A stretch of 64,000 nt of DNA. Origin: Cornus controversa (Eukaryota; Streptophyta; Magnoliopsida; Cornales; Cornaceae). Shown here in pieces: positions 47,276-64,000 of the stretch. The position numbers and the translations under genes are program-made. Every line of letters begins with the position of its first letter. The stretch's first letter is position 1. The stretch spans positions 55,943,836 to 56,007,835 of the forward strand of contig CM048849.1 in the NCBI GenBank assembly GCA_026545225.1. The letters run 5' to 3'. The notes under the pieces were generated by a model. That model saw only the letters and a program-made list of their open reading frames with translations, did no database searches and was not told where the DNA came from.

Positions 47276-49297
47276 ATGACCACCGTACTCATATCTCCTC
47301 CTATGAGCACTCTGCAACTCAATGCCCGTTTCTCTTCCTTTTTGGACTCCAATCAAAGGGTATTCTCACATGGGTCTGTGCATCTGCACAAGACATGGAA
47401 ACATAGTATGTTTGTCAATGCAAAACCCATCATAAAAGATGGGGTTTTGAGCTTCAATGGCACTGAAGCACTGACAAGCGTGCCGGAGAATGTCGTCCTT
47501 ACACCATGGACTAATTCATCAGCATTTGTGGGTGCCACTTCCAATGTTAATATTTTAATTCTTGGTTCAGGGATAATGATTAGATACTAGTATAGAGATT
47601 GGAAGGGATATATTTGTTGATTACACTGCTTTACTAGGGCAGTAGATCCAGAAGTCATAATAATAAGAATTCTATGCAATTCAATATATACACATTTTTA
47701 AACAGTCTCTGACTGATAAATCTTTATTTACAAGAAATGGTTTGTCATTAGAGAAATTCTGGGCTTATGAGCTTGAGAATACATTTAAATGTGTGTGAAT
47801 TTTCCAGTTTAATGTGTGAAAAAATATGTGCGTGTGTATGCTCTTGTTTGCTCATGTTCACTGGGATTGGGCCTTGGTTCATATTTTATATCACAAGTTA
47901 CAAAATTTAGAATTTAGAGACATGGTTTATATCCACAAGAATCATATAGAAGATGATATGTTTTGCAACACCTTCACTAATCTTTCTGAAAGTGTAACAA
48001 CTTAAACTTAAATTCTAAAACTAAGAGCAGTGATGGAAATCACCAGTAACAAAGATGCAAACCTCCCCGGACTCCGGCCACAACAACTATGGTTGTTCTG
48101 CCAATAATACTTGTCTCTTCACCACACCTCATCACTATTCAAGGATTACTTGAATTATCCCTCAACGATTGTTAACAAAAATTTAAAATTCCAGTGAAGA
48201 TATATGACTTTGTTCCATTCTTCTTGATTTTTCGTTTGATATCCGTTTCAGAAATTCATAGATTGTGATTATGGTGCTATATCCTTTGTGTGTGTTTACA
48301 TCCTTGCCTTCACCTATACTTCACCCTTTATAAGGTTGTTCTTTGTAGGAAAAAAAAATCTGAGTTCTTTTCATGATATCTATCATTCTTTGGTGTAATG
48401 GTAACACAGCCCTGTTGACAAGTGTGAGAATGTATGTTCAAGTATGCTTTGTGTAAAGTAATACTAAATGTTACATGAAATTAACATTCGGGCAATGTTA
48501 AACCCATCTCCATTGCGATGAAATTAGCATTCGGGCAATGGATGGAACTGACCTAATTTTTTCTTCATTTTTGTTTCGTCAGTTTCCAATTAATACTGAC
48601 CCTTTTCTGTCTTTTGCCTAAGGAGGAGGTTAATTAATGAACTTCAATTTTTGGTGAACAAGAAGACACAAGCACATCGGATACAATTGTGTGTCGCATG
48701 ATCAAAGGGCAGATTTGTCTCAGAAAAATGAGAGGACATTCTATTCCTGTAGAAGATTAGAAATGATAGAAGAGTTAGGTAGGCATCCAAATGATTTGTG
48801 GTGATCATTCATATATATATATCCTAGCTCCTATCGTTGGGAAACAAACTTACATCACTCATAGAAGTTTGTGCCTTTGTCTCCTTATTATCATCACTAC
48901 CTCCTACAGTATATGGTCTGTTGATATTGCTATTTGTATGTTCTGACCGTCTCTCCAACTACTCTGAAATTCAAAACTTGTACTAACAAGGGCATTAGAA
49001 GCTTCACTACTTCCAACCCCACCATGACCACCGTACTCATATCTCCTCCTATGAGCACTCTGCAACTCAATGCCCGTTTCTCTTCCTTTTTGGCCTCCAA
49101 TCAAAGGGTATTCTCACATGGGTCTGTGCATCTGCACAAGACATGGAAACATAGTATGTTTGTCAATGCAAAACCCATCATAAAAGATGGGGTTTTGAGC
49201 TTCAATGGCACTGAAGCACTGACAAGCGTGCCGGAGAATGTCGTCCTTACACCATGGACTAATTCATCAGCATTTGTGGGTGCCACTTCCAATGTTA
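45710..49297 (+). repeat. Tandem duplication, unit about 1.8 kb (45710-47549 and 47547-49297)
   Basis: The unit runs from the protease 3' flank (TTAATATTTTAATTCTTGG at 45710) through the spacer to the middle of glycosidase exon 1 (CACTTCCAATGTTA). At the junction (47547-47549) exon-1 sequence passes into protease 3' flank through a shared TTA. The copies differ by small indels and by private blocks: about 46460-46840 in copy 1, and about 48040-48300 in copy 2. Confidence 0.9.
47276..47549 (+). pseudogene. Truncated exon 1 copy of the raffinose-synthase-family gene
   Basis: It starts with ATG in the same context (CCACCATGACC) and matches the N terminus of the downstream gene almost completely (one visible change: SSFLDSNQ here, SSFLASNQ there). 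It stops being exon at ...ATSNV and runs into the duplicated protease 3' flank, where the frame soon ends. About 91 codons of the original exon remain, mostly the transit-peptide-like part, with no catalytic residues. Its upstream region, including the TATA-like stretch, is duplicated too, so it could still be transcribed. Confidence 0.88.
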
Positions 49298-52200
49298 GCA
49301 GCTCTCGACACGTTTTTAAGCTTGGTGTCATTCAGTAAGTCCTAGTGTTCTTTCCTTGTCATAGATTTTTTGAAGCAAGCACAATAGGCTAATGCCTCGG
49401 TGCTTGATCATTGTAGCTCATGTTTTGCTGCATTATTCATCTACTATGAAGATTATTATGTGTATTACTTATACGCTGAGTTAAATTTCTCTCTGTCATC
49501 CAATTATGCTGCTTTTAATCATCGGATGTGTATAATAACTCTGTACAATTTTACCCTATTTGAAATGGAAACAATTTGAGTTGTTTTGTGATGGAAAAAT
49601 ATGTAGTCACATATCAGATATCATTAAGATATATGGTGATGGACATGGCTTGATAGCCTTGATTGGCACTCCCTACTATACGAGGTTCTCCATCAAGACA
49701 AACTTACGATTGGATGGATTTAATTAGGCATTATTGGTTTGTTTAGTTTTAAAATGAATGAAGAAAAGAGAACACACTACATTTCCTTAATATATGATAT
49801 GGGTTATTTTTCCTTGGCAGTATAACTTGGTGTTTGTCTAAAATTCAGAATTAACATCTGAATTAGTTTATTTCAGCAAATCGCAACACCCTATTGCTAC
49901 TAATTTTCTTAATCAACAAGTGACCTCCGTCTGAAGTGAAGTAAATGGATCCATAAACTAAACCAATCGGTTCTGCTATCAAAAGGATCAATGATCAGAT
50001 GCAATATGTTAGTTTGCAGATGGAACTAAACCCATCAACTTATCATAAAAAAAAAGAAGCTAAAATGTTATGATGCTTGCTTGATGCAGGGATGCCAGAT
50101 TGTTATGTTTGTTTCGGTTTAAAATTTGGTGGGTGATCCCTCGAATAGGGAATTCAGGAAGTGATATTCCCATTGAAACCCAGATGCTGCTGGTGGAAGC
50201 AAGGGGAGAATCGGATTCTGATGTGCCTAATGGATCTTCAAATTATATCATATTCTTGCCCGTGTTGGATGGTGAATTTAGAAGCAGCTTGCAGGGAAAC
50301 TCAGCTGATGAACTTGAATTTTGTGTTGAAAGTGGTAAGAATTTCACATATTTGGTTCCATTCTTTTGTCCACCTTTCCACTTCATTGATCATTGTATGA
50401 AGTAAACTGCAATTCAGTATTGACAATGCTACAATGGCTACCTTTCACCATCCAGCAGTTATATTCCACTATAAGCAAGTAGGGACCAATTGGTTGATTC
50501 TGATCAATCCATGAAAAAATCTCCCAGACAGAATGCTGAGGCTATCAACTGATTTTAACCTATATTAATGGTCCAAATATAAATAATTAATAATGTAGAT
50601 TTGCAGTTGTTGAACCTTGTAGTGGAGAGCACAGACAGGATCATATCTATGGTATATATAATGTGTCCAGGAACATTTTGTTCTTAGTAACCAACCCTCT
50701 CCTCATCCTCTTATCTTTAATTGATGAAGCTTTTTGCCTTAGTATAATGATATAAGTTGGTTATGCATTCTATAGGTGACCCTGCTGTAGTTGCATCGGA
50801 GTCTCTAAAAGCAGTTTTTGTGAATTATGGAAACAACCCATTTGATCTGATGAAGGAATCTATGAAGTAGGTGGGCCTCTGAGCAAAGTATGAATTTCAT
50901 GAAATTTTATGCGGCTTTCTTGAATGATTTGTGAAATTTAATCTAATTGCTTTATAGTATGACAGCTAAATCTAACTGCGTCCCAATCAGTAGGCTTGGA
51001 TTTGAGTCACATGACATTTTGGCTCCCAAGCGAGCTTCTTGGATGCCAAATGTATGATGTAGATGGGATATTAACTAATTAACTGTTATATATGCATGAA
51101 CTGGTTATTGACTTTTGATAATGTGCAGAATTTTGGAGAAGCATAGTGGAACCTTTGCTCTTCGTCAAAACAAACAGGCAAGTTAGCTCACCAATTAAAT
51201 TTATTGCGCCTTCTCAATTTAGTCTCAACTTGTACCTCAATAACAAGTTGCTTTGTCATTTTTTTGATGCAGATGCCAGGAATGCTAGATTGGTTTGGTT
51301 GGTGTACTTGGGATGCTTTCTACTTTGATGTTAATCCTCAAGGAATTAAAGATGGCCTAAAAAGGTAAATGCATCCCCCTATATATACTCTCACCATCTT
51401 TCTTTTTACAATATATTCATCAAATTTATGTTCTCAATTCTGTGCATTGTCTTGTGAAAATCTACAAATTAAAAGTGCATTTGTACATGCAAATACTAAT
51501 TAGTACTCTATGATAGTAAAACTGCCATTGGTAGGCTGCTTGTTTGATTCTGTAACCTCATTGCAAGCACAGCACAGCCATAAATATTTCAACAAAACAG
51601 TGATTTTAAATTTTGATTTGACCTTCCAGATCCTCAATTAATTACTTGAACAGATGGACATCTTACCTAGGACTTGAGGTCCTAAAAGTCCAAGGAGAAT
51701 GAGATAAAAACAAGTTATATAGTAATATCGATGGTTTCCAGCACACTATGACAAATTGAGAAGATAGTCATATGCAATCTGAATGATGATGATAGTGCAT
51801 AGCATCCATAATGTATCTTAAGGTTGAGAATTCTCTAAAGGCTCCTATGAACGGATGTATCTCTTAAGAGTGTGAGAATTCCTTATTTGCTTAGCTGTTC
51901 TTTCTATGTTTCATCTCCTCCTTGTTTGATCTTGATTTTTTTTAATTACAAACTATTTTTCCAACTATTTTATATATTTTTTCCTATCTCTCAGTTTATC
52001 TGAAGGAGGCACTCCAGCAAAATTTTTGTTAATTGATGATGGATGGCAAGATACAACTAATGAATTCCAGAAAGAAGGGGAGCCTTTTGTCGAAGGGTCA
52101 CAGTAAGTTCGTCCATTTCATTTCTTGCTAATTCAGAAAAGCAGTAACTGGTTAAGTCAAAAAGGTGCATCTCTGATTCTTTTAAATCCAAACTGCAGGT

Positions 52201-55200
52201 TTGGTGCCAGATTAGTCAGCATACATGAAAATAATAAGTTCCAGAGAAAAGCAAATGAGGATTTAAGCAAAGCACCTGGTTGTCTTAAGGATTTTGTTTC
52301 AGAAATAAAGAGGACTTTCGGCCTTAAGTATGGTTTGACAGTGTCCCCCACCCCCTCTCTCCCCCATTTTTGCCTTTACTTTTACTTTGATAAAAATGTA
52401 AAATAACAATGGGATTAGAACATAAGGATGCCATGCAGTAGTTCATCCTTCGTGGTCTTTTCTTAGATTCCTTTGTTGCCATTGCCAACAATATGATGAT
52501 TCATTTTTGTTTTTTCCCTACTGTTTTCAGGTATGTCTATGTATGGCATGCACTGATGGGATACTGGGGTGGACTTCATCCAGATGCTCTGGGAACTAAA
52601 AAGTATAATCCTAAATTACAATTCCCAATACAGTCACCAGGGAACCTTTCACATATGAGGGATGGATCTATGGACGCTATGGAGAAGTATGGCGTTGGTA
52701 CAATTGATCCAGCAAAAATATCAGAATTTTATGATGATCTACACAGTTATCTTGTGTCGCAGGAAGTGGATGGGGTTAAGGTTGATGTGCAGAACATACT
52801 TGAAACTGTGGCAACTGGTTGTGGAGGCCGAGTCTCACTCACTAGACATTTCCAACAAGCACTTGAAAAGTCCATAGCCACCAACTTCCAGGATAATAGC
52901 ATTATCTGTTGCATGGGTCAGAGCACAGATACAATTTACAAGTATTAAACTTGTGCACCCAATTTCCTGCTGAATTTCAGTACAAAATATAGTATGCATT
53001 TGGAATAATTTAGAAAACAGAAATAAACTAAACAGCATCAGTTATTGCCATCTTAAGCGCTCTCCTACCAGCCACTACTATCAAAAGAATCACATGTCTT
53101 GGCTATCGAGGAAAACAAAATGAATGTCAATTCAGGGCAATGAGGACTTATTGCCACATATATTTGACCATGGAATCTGTATTAAGTTCATACAACTTTA
53201 TACTGGGAACCCATTCTTCACATGTGAGAAGCATGAACCAAAATAGTTTTGCTAGAATTTCTTAGCATGTAACCCGGTGTTACCCTATATGGCTATATCT
53301 CTTCTCTCTTTACATGGTCTTACTAATATAAACTTATCATCATGCATTAGGAAAAAGAACCATAGCATCTCCGCATATTACTTTTTAAAGATCATCGTGC
53401 CTTCTATGTTTATACCTGATTCTAGTTTGCAAAATTGTTGATCAATGTTTCCAAGGATTATAGTGATTGTGTTCTTCATTTTCTGTTGCAGCACAAAAAG
53501 AAGTGCTATTACACGTGTTTCTGATGATTACTATCCCAAAAACCTAACCACACAGACATTGCACATAGCTGCCGTGGCTTATAACAGCATATTTTTTGGA
53601 GAAGTTGTCGTCCCCGATTGGGACATGTTCTATGTATGACTTTGCCTTTTCAGTTTATGCCTATTGCCTTCTTAACAATCCTGGCAATTGAGTTATTTTC
53701 TTTAATACCTTTCAGAGCCTCCATGATGCAGCTGAGTTTCACGCAGTTGCTCGTGCAGTAGGAGGTTGTGGAGTCTATGTCAGGTGAGGCTATCTTATTT
53801 ATAGAGGTACAGAGGCTCAAAGAGGCCTAACAAACAATGTTAAATATGCACATGATGGCATCTCAACATTTTCTGCTTTAAAAGTTGAAAAAGCATACAT
53901 GTTTGCCTATATTTTCAATATCTAAACTTGCATATTTAGTAGAGATGTACGTGTACACATGAGAGTTTGGTTCCCCTATTCTTCTCATATGTAATTGAAT
54001 TACCCCCCTTCTTTTGCAACTATTGTCCCCATGTTAAAATAAACCTCTCCATTTTCCCTTTTTTATTCCTATCATGCCCACCCCAGTGTATCCATGTGTA
54101 TGTGTGTGTTATAGAGAGAGAATCTTGGCTGCATTACTCTTTACTGGATATTTGACTGGGGTTTTTAATGATTAGTCATGCTAAAAGATTTTCATAAATT
54201 GGCAGTGTCCGTCAAACCTACACAAGAAATAACTCTACAAATATTTAATAAAATCTCATTAAGATTCGTTGCATGTTCCTTCTTTTACCACTTTCCCCTT
54301 TCTATTATCCTTTTACCCCTAAATCTTGAACCAACTCACTTATTTCTTATTCGTGAAGTCTTTTTTTAAGTGCATATATATATTATATATCATATCACAT
54401 AATTAGGCCATTTTAGCCTACTATGTCACCTTTTTGCTAAGGTGTTCACTCTTGTGCTTCATTTTCCTTGAAAATACTCTTCATCTTTAATGTTTCTCAA
54501 GCACCATCATTTAAAACAGTGATAAACCAGGACAGCATGACTTCAAGATACTAAGAAGGCTTGTTCTTCCCGATGGATCAGTGCTGAGAGCTAAATACCC
54601 TGGAAGGCCATCGCGAGATTGTTTATTCAATGATCCAGTTATGGATGGAAAGAGGTATCCTTTTGAATTCTAATTGCATTTTATTTGTTTCCCGTGTTCT
54701 ATTTTTCGAATCAGTTTCTCTATTTTTTGAAACCACAGCCTTCTGAAGATTTGGAACCTGAACAAATATACTGGAGTTATTGGTGTGTTCAATTGCCAAG
54801 GAGCTGGAAGCTGGCCTTGTATGGACAATACCGTTCAGAGCAATGTCAGTTCTAAGCTATCTGGACTGGTCTCTCCTGCTGATATTGAGTATCTTGAAGA
54901 AGCTTCAGGGGAATCATGGAAGGGAGATTGTGCTGTCTTTTCCTTCAGCTCAGGTACAATTATACTTGCTCAATGTTACCTGGAGTGTTGATCATTCTAG
55001 TATGCAGATTGAGAACAAAAATGCATTATGTCACATACTATAAAATGTGGTGAGATAGGAGTATGCTTATGCAGTCACATAATTAAGATGTGCTGAGGTA
55101 GTTCAAATTGGGAGATTGTTGTGTTCTTTAATGATATAAAGTTACGCCTATTGAATCTAATTGAACTGTTGAATTTTGATTATAATGCATTGATTTATAT

Positions 55201-56032
55201 AGAATAATAAGAAGCATTCTTTTGGAATGTTAAATCTAGTGTTCTGGATGTTCCTTGTTTTGGGGCTTGCATTCAAAAACACTGATTGCTATTCTTCTGG
55301 TAACTGCACTCTTGCTCAAACCGTAGTTTCTTGGTCACTGTATAAGTGATATTCATAGCCTTTTAAGCTTCAGTAATTATTATCATTTTGGTGCTCAATT
55401 TCTCCAATCATAATTAATTATGTGACCACATGAATAATAGATATGGAAAAGGAAAATGTTTATTGTATTTGTGAGTATAGACATTGGACTGAATGTTTGA
55501 AATCCTAGTTGATGGTGCTTCTTCAACCTTCTTATATTCATCTGTACACTTTCAGGCTCCCTTTCTCGACTGGCAAAGCAAGAGTCATTGGAGGTCACCT
55601 TAAAAACTCTGCAATGCGATGTCTTTACTGTATCGCCTATAAAGGTTGGCTAGTCGCTTACATTCCTATGTTTCTTTCTCCCAGCTGGTGTAATTCATAT
55701 TATATATAGTTTTTGACTAAGGCAAAAAATTATGTTTGTGATTTTTACAGCTCTATAATCCAAATATTCATTTTGCACCTATTGGATTAATAAATATGTA
55801 CAATTCCGGAGGGGCTGTTGAGGCCATTGAAGCTTCTCGTGATTCTTCCAACTGTAGAATTAGTGTCAAGGGGAGAGGGGCTGGTTGTTTTGGAGCATAT
55901 TCGGATCCAAAGCCGAAGTTTTGCTCCATAAACTTCAAAGAAGAGGGATTCAACTACAGGAATGAAGATCATCTTTTGACTATGACAATTCCAGCTGACA
56001 CAAGTTCTTGGGATATAACTGTTTGTTACTGA
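49024..56032 (+). CDS. Raffinose synthase / alkaline alpha-galactosidase family protein (SIP type), 14 exons, intact
   Basis: Exons: 49024-49334, 50090-50334, 50776-50866, 51129-51177, 51273-51364, 51995-52102, 52199-52327, 52531-52941, 53492-53633, 53716-53783, 54520-54654, 54739-54953, 55556-55644, 55751-56032. The frame closes to 788 aa. Family members make raffinose from galactinol and sucrose, or hydrolyse alpha-galactosides at neutral to alkaline pH. Motifs present: [11 protein letters not shown] (239-249), [17 protein letters not shown], the nucleophile motif KVD (Asp427 in [12 protein letters not shown]), the acid/base region RVSDD (487-491), PDWDMF, and [11 protein letters not shown]. 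The first ~48 residues are rich in Ser, Thr and basic residues with few acids, like a plastid transit peptide, ahead of the usual start ([14 protein letters not shown]). The start was chosen as the first in-frame ATG in good context; the frame is open upstream but has no ATG. Intron 4 has a GC donor. Synthase versus hydrolase cannot be decided here. Confidence 0.94.
51178..51272 (+). other. GC-AG intron (intron 4 of the glycosidase gene)
   Basis: The junction reads CAG|GCAAGTTAG...GATGCAG|ATGCCAGG. Using it restores the conserved run [15 protein letters not shown] in frame, and GCAAGT is the usual context of GC donors. No nearby GT donor keeps the frame. Confidence 0.85.
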
Positions 56033-57589
56033 GGCTTTGTGTTTTTATGCAAGCTTCACAGCCTCTATTCCAATAAATTTTAGATAGATATTTATCCAAT
56101 TTAAGAGGGAAACAAATAAACATTATGAAGCAAGTGATTAGGGAAATGATTAATATTAAATGATGAATTATCTTCTCTGAGGTGTTTAACATTGCCATGT
56201 TCAACAGTCTATGATTGAGTATGTAACTGCAAAATAGCTTTGTGTAAGACCAGTGCAAGTAATATTACATAAATAAAGGTTACAAATCACAAAGGGTAAA
56301 TTTGTTTTCAATTGTCATGAAATTTAATATATATATATAATTTAGGACTTCTTTTTATATACATGTGTTGTCTGTATGAACAGTATTTCCACTACATAAA
56401 AATGTTACCGAGTGATAATTATTGTTCGGGTGATGCTACTTTTTTCTTCTTCTCATTTTTCAGCTCTTAGCCTTCGCTGTAAAGTTTTGTTATGGATGTC
56501 ATGTTGACTTGCGTTACGACAAATACAGCCAAAGTTTTCACAAATTTTTAAGTTTTAGCCCTAAAACTCTCTCTCCTTCTAATACTCTCACCATGTACTT
56601 CTTTCCACTCTCTAAACTATAAACGCCCTTGTATATTAAGTTACAAGAGAATTCTAGAACCTTGTCAACGACTCACAAGAGAGCTCTCAAACTCTCTTTC
56701 CTTCTAACACTCTCATTTTGTAGTTCTCTTCGCTCTTCAAATCATAAATGTTATTATATACTAGGTTAAAAAAAAATTTTAAAACTGTGTTCACGACTCA
56801 TAAAAAAAAATAAGTCAAAAAAAATTTTCAAAAATATTACCCGTCATAACTGATTCGCAACGTGACTTGAGCCAAAACCAAATTCACCACAACATTCGCT
56901 AACTTGATTATAAAAATGGAATGGAAATTAGTGGTTTGATTCAGCTTATGAGGAAACTTGTTCTTTTGGGTTCAGTAATGAGCCTTTTTTGGGATTCTAA
57001 ATAGGTTCCCTAGTTGTCATGTGTACCATGAATCACAAAAATCACAGCAATAATCAACAATGCCCCATTGGTATTAGTGGGCAGTAGGCAACATCCAGAA
57101 TAACAATAGAAAGGTCAATTGTTTATTGAGGGTCAAGGAAGGGAAAGCCTAGATAGATTTTTTTTTTTTTTTTTGGTTACTTAGGTCATATAGTAAAGTC
57201 TGTCAATCAAGTCAAAATAAAATTCAACTCATGAATGCTTGTCCCACAGTGAACGTGTGTCAACATCTGACACAATGTTGGTTCCTTTAATTGAAAATCT
57301 GCCAAATAATTTAAAATTACTTCCAAAAGGAAGACAACTTTCTATTAGTTTTGGAAATTTAGAGCTATCATATGTGAGAAACTCTATTTTGCCTCTCCCT
57401 GTTAAAAAGTGGAGTGTGATGTCACAACTTTTGAAAAATAAATAATCATCTTTTTTTAAAAAGTTGTATGCGCAGGTGTGGAGCTCACTCTTCACTTATT
57501 TTTTAAATTTATTTATTAAAAAATTAAATAAATTTATTATTTTGATAGATATAGTGAGAGAAAGAGATAGAGTATATATATATATAGAG

Positions 57590-57634
<45 letters not shown>

Positions 57635-58329
57635 GAATGGATCCGCCACAATGAAACCCATGAAATAGATTGGTCCATGCGACACAATTTTATGCTACTT
57701 TGGATTTACAGGCACCAAACCACCATCCGCAGTGTTGAGTTGGCTCCTTCCAAGCATACATTTAAACACTCCTAAGTCCTAACTACAACTCGAAATGATG
57801 TTGCATGTGTATTAAGTTTGTCAAGGGACATTTTCAATAACTAAAATTGAGACCGAATTTATATTCAAGATTGGATTTCAAAAAATTAAAAGATCTTAAA
57901 TGAAATTCCAATTGTACTTTTGAAACAAATTGAAACTTAAGATACGTGAACAAGTTAGAGTAAAATTAGCTCAAGTGTAAAGTTTATGTTAGCGATTTAC
58001 AAATATGATAAAATTCGATTTTTTTTTGTGATTTTAAAATAATATATTTTGTCATTTCATTATCATCATCATCCTTGTTTTAATTCCATATGAATGAGAT
58101 CTATTACATGAATTCTCATTGAATAAGAATTTATCAAAAACATTTGACATAACGTTGATAGTTCATCTGACACTAACCTACCTCTTTCAAATGAGTATGC
58201 ATCACATAAATCACAAACCCAACTTGTGAAATCTCTTTAAATTCAAATATTATCAACAAACACAACCTTCGAATATTAAAATTAGAATTGCTATATTTTT
58301 AAATTAACACATACATAGTTAAAATAAAA
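56033..58329. other. Intergenic region, no gene supported
   Basis: Holds the glycosidase 3' flank. A 69-codon open stretch at 57239-57445 has no recognisable family. A (TA)n(GA)n microsatellite lies at about 57570-57635. The rest is AT-rich with short CTCTC/TTCTAACACTCTCA repeats near 56565-56720. Confidence 0.55.
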
Positions 58330-58634
58330 AAAAATTACACTCACCTCTTTTAAAATGTAACATAATCACACACACCTAGCCCTCCAATTGATTCAAATAT
58401 TAAGGGAGGGCAATTTTTCTATTTTGCCGACACCCATCATTATATTACTATTATGTTTTGAAAAGTGGACAATAAAGTGGGGGGGTAAATCTTGTATTTT
58501 TCATTTAATTTTACTAATATAAACAGATTTATTATAAAGCATAAACTTAAAAGATAGTATATACTTTTTTATTGAACAGAACCGGAGGGATAGGCTCAAC
58601 TATATGTTATCAGATGAGGTGAGTGTGATGTATG
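58330..58634. mobile_element. Possible MULE-type MITE, about 300 bp
   Basis: The left end contains ATTACACTCACCTC...TAACATAAT and the complement of the right end ATCACACTCACCTC...ATAACATAT, so the ends are inverted. Inner blocks (CCTAGCCCTCC and GCCTATCCCTCC) also match inverted. The flanks share GTTAAA (TAGTTAAAA and TGGTTAAAT, 7 of 9), a weak target duplication. It lies 0.35 kb upstream of the RAB start codon. Confidence 0.55.
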
Positions 58635-58974
58635 GTTAAATATTGAAGATTAAACGCTAAAAAAAGAAATTAGAAATTACAAGATATTTGTTGGGATGCA
58701 TATGAATGACCGGGTCACATCTTGGTAAGCGTCCATGCTATATTAATTCGGGGCGGTTTTCCGTGGTGGTCGGAGATTCGGTGCAATTACAGCGTGTACG
58801 GAACTGAACTTTGAGCATATGCTTCGCTGGAACAAAAATTCATCATCATCAAGAAGCTACAATACATCATCATATATAATAAATAAACACTTTCTTTTCA
58901 TTCACATCTTTTCGACTAAGACCTGAATTCTCGAATCGGGTCTTCGCCAATTCAACCGGAGAGAGAGTAACGCC

Positions 58975-64000
<5,026 letters not shown>

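Noticed and set aside
48934-49023. Longer N terminus for the glycosidase gene starting upstream of 49024
   Set aside because: The frame is open but has no ATG upstream; the extension would need a TTG start. The first ATG, in good context, is at 49024, and the same ATG exists in the duplicated exon copy.
57239-57445. 69-codon open frame in the intergenic region before RAB
   Set aside because: No recognised motif, no splice partners, and the start codon is not ATG. Kept only as a note.

Overview
The window is nuclear DNA of a flowering plant, almost certainly a eudicot. It is AT-rich, its genes carry GT-AG introns and plant gene families, and it holds many plant transposon families. The species cannot be named from the sequence. 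About two thirds (1-41 kb) is transposon-rich and gene-poor. The last third (41-64 kb) carries three ordinary protein-coding genes, all on the + strand.

0-9.2 kb: a decayed 9-kb Mutator-like element (MULE, 179-9188) with ~85-bp terminal inverted repeats and an 8-bp target duplication. It holds a broken transposase gene and a 2.97-kb block (5272-8244) with the ends and 5-bp target duplication of a solo LTR. That block is itself split by a complete miniature retrotransposon (TRIM, 6419-6988). This is a three-level nest.

9.2-31.9 kb: an old segmental duplication, copy A about 9234-16150 and copy B about 21413-31860. Each copy carries one MIR160-type microRNA hairpin on the minus strand. Mature arm, star arm and loop are the same in both, while the flanks have diverged. 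Each copy has its own insertions, and several can be proven because the other copy keeps the empty site: two hAT-type elements, a MULE-type MITE, and a 6.6-kb foldback element (21605-28207). The foldback element is a giant inverted repeat whose arms are built of tandem ~356-bp units. Between the copies lie retroelement debris, an F-box pseudogene fragment and an RTE-type LINE tail.

31.9-41.4 kb: more MITEs, a Helitron remnant with its 3' hairpin and CTAG end, one complete TRIM, a head-to-head pair of TRIMs, and several tandem-repeat blocks.

41.4-64 kb: (1) an intact 11-exon subtilisin-like serine protease (743 aa, SBT5 type); (2) an intact 14-exon raffinose-synthase/alkaline alpha-galactosidase-family glycosidase (788 aa) with a transit-peptide-like N terminus and one GC-AG intron; (3) the first four exons of a RAB2/RABB1 small GTPase, running off the right edge. 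Between (1) and (2) a ~1.8-kb tandem duplication, with breakpoints in the protease 3' flank and in exon 1 of the glycosidase gene, has left a truncated extra copy of that promoter and exon 1.

The three protein genes do not form a pathway; they are ordinary neighbours. The parts that most deserve a second look are the giant foldback element, the duplicated MIR160 loci, the TRIM family (four elements here) and the tandem duplication between the protease and glycosidase genes.
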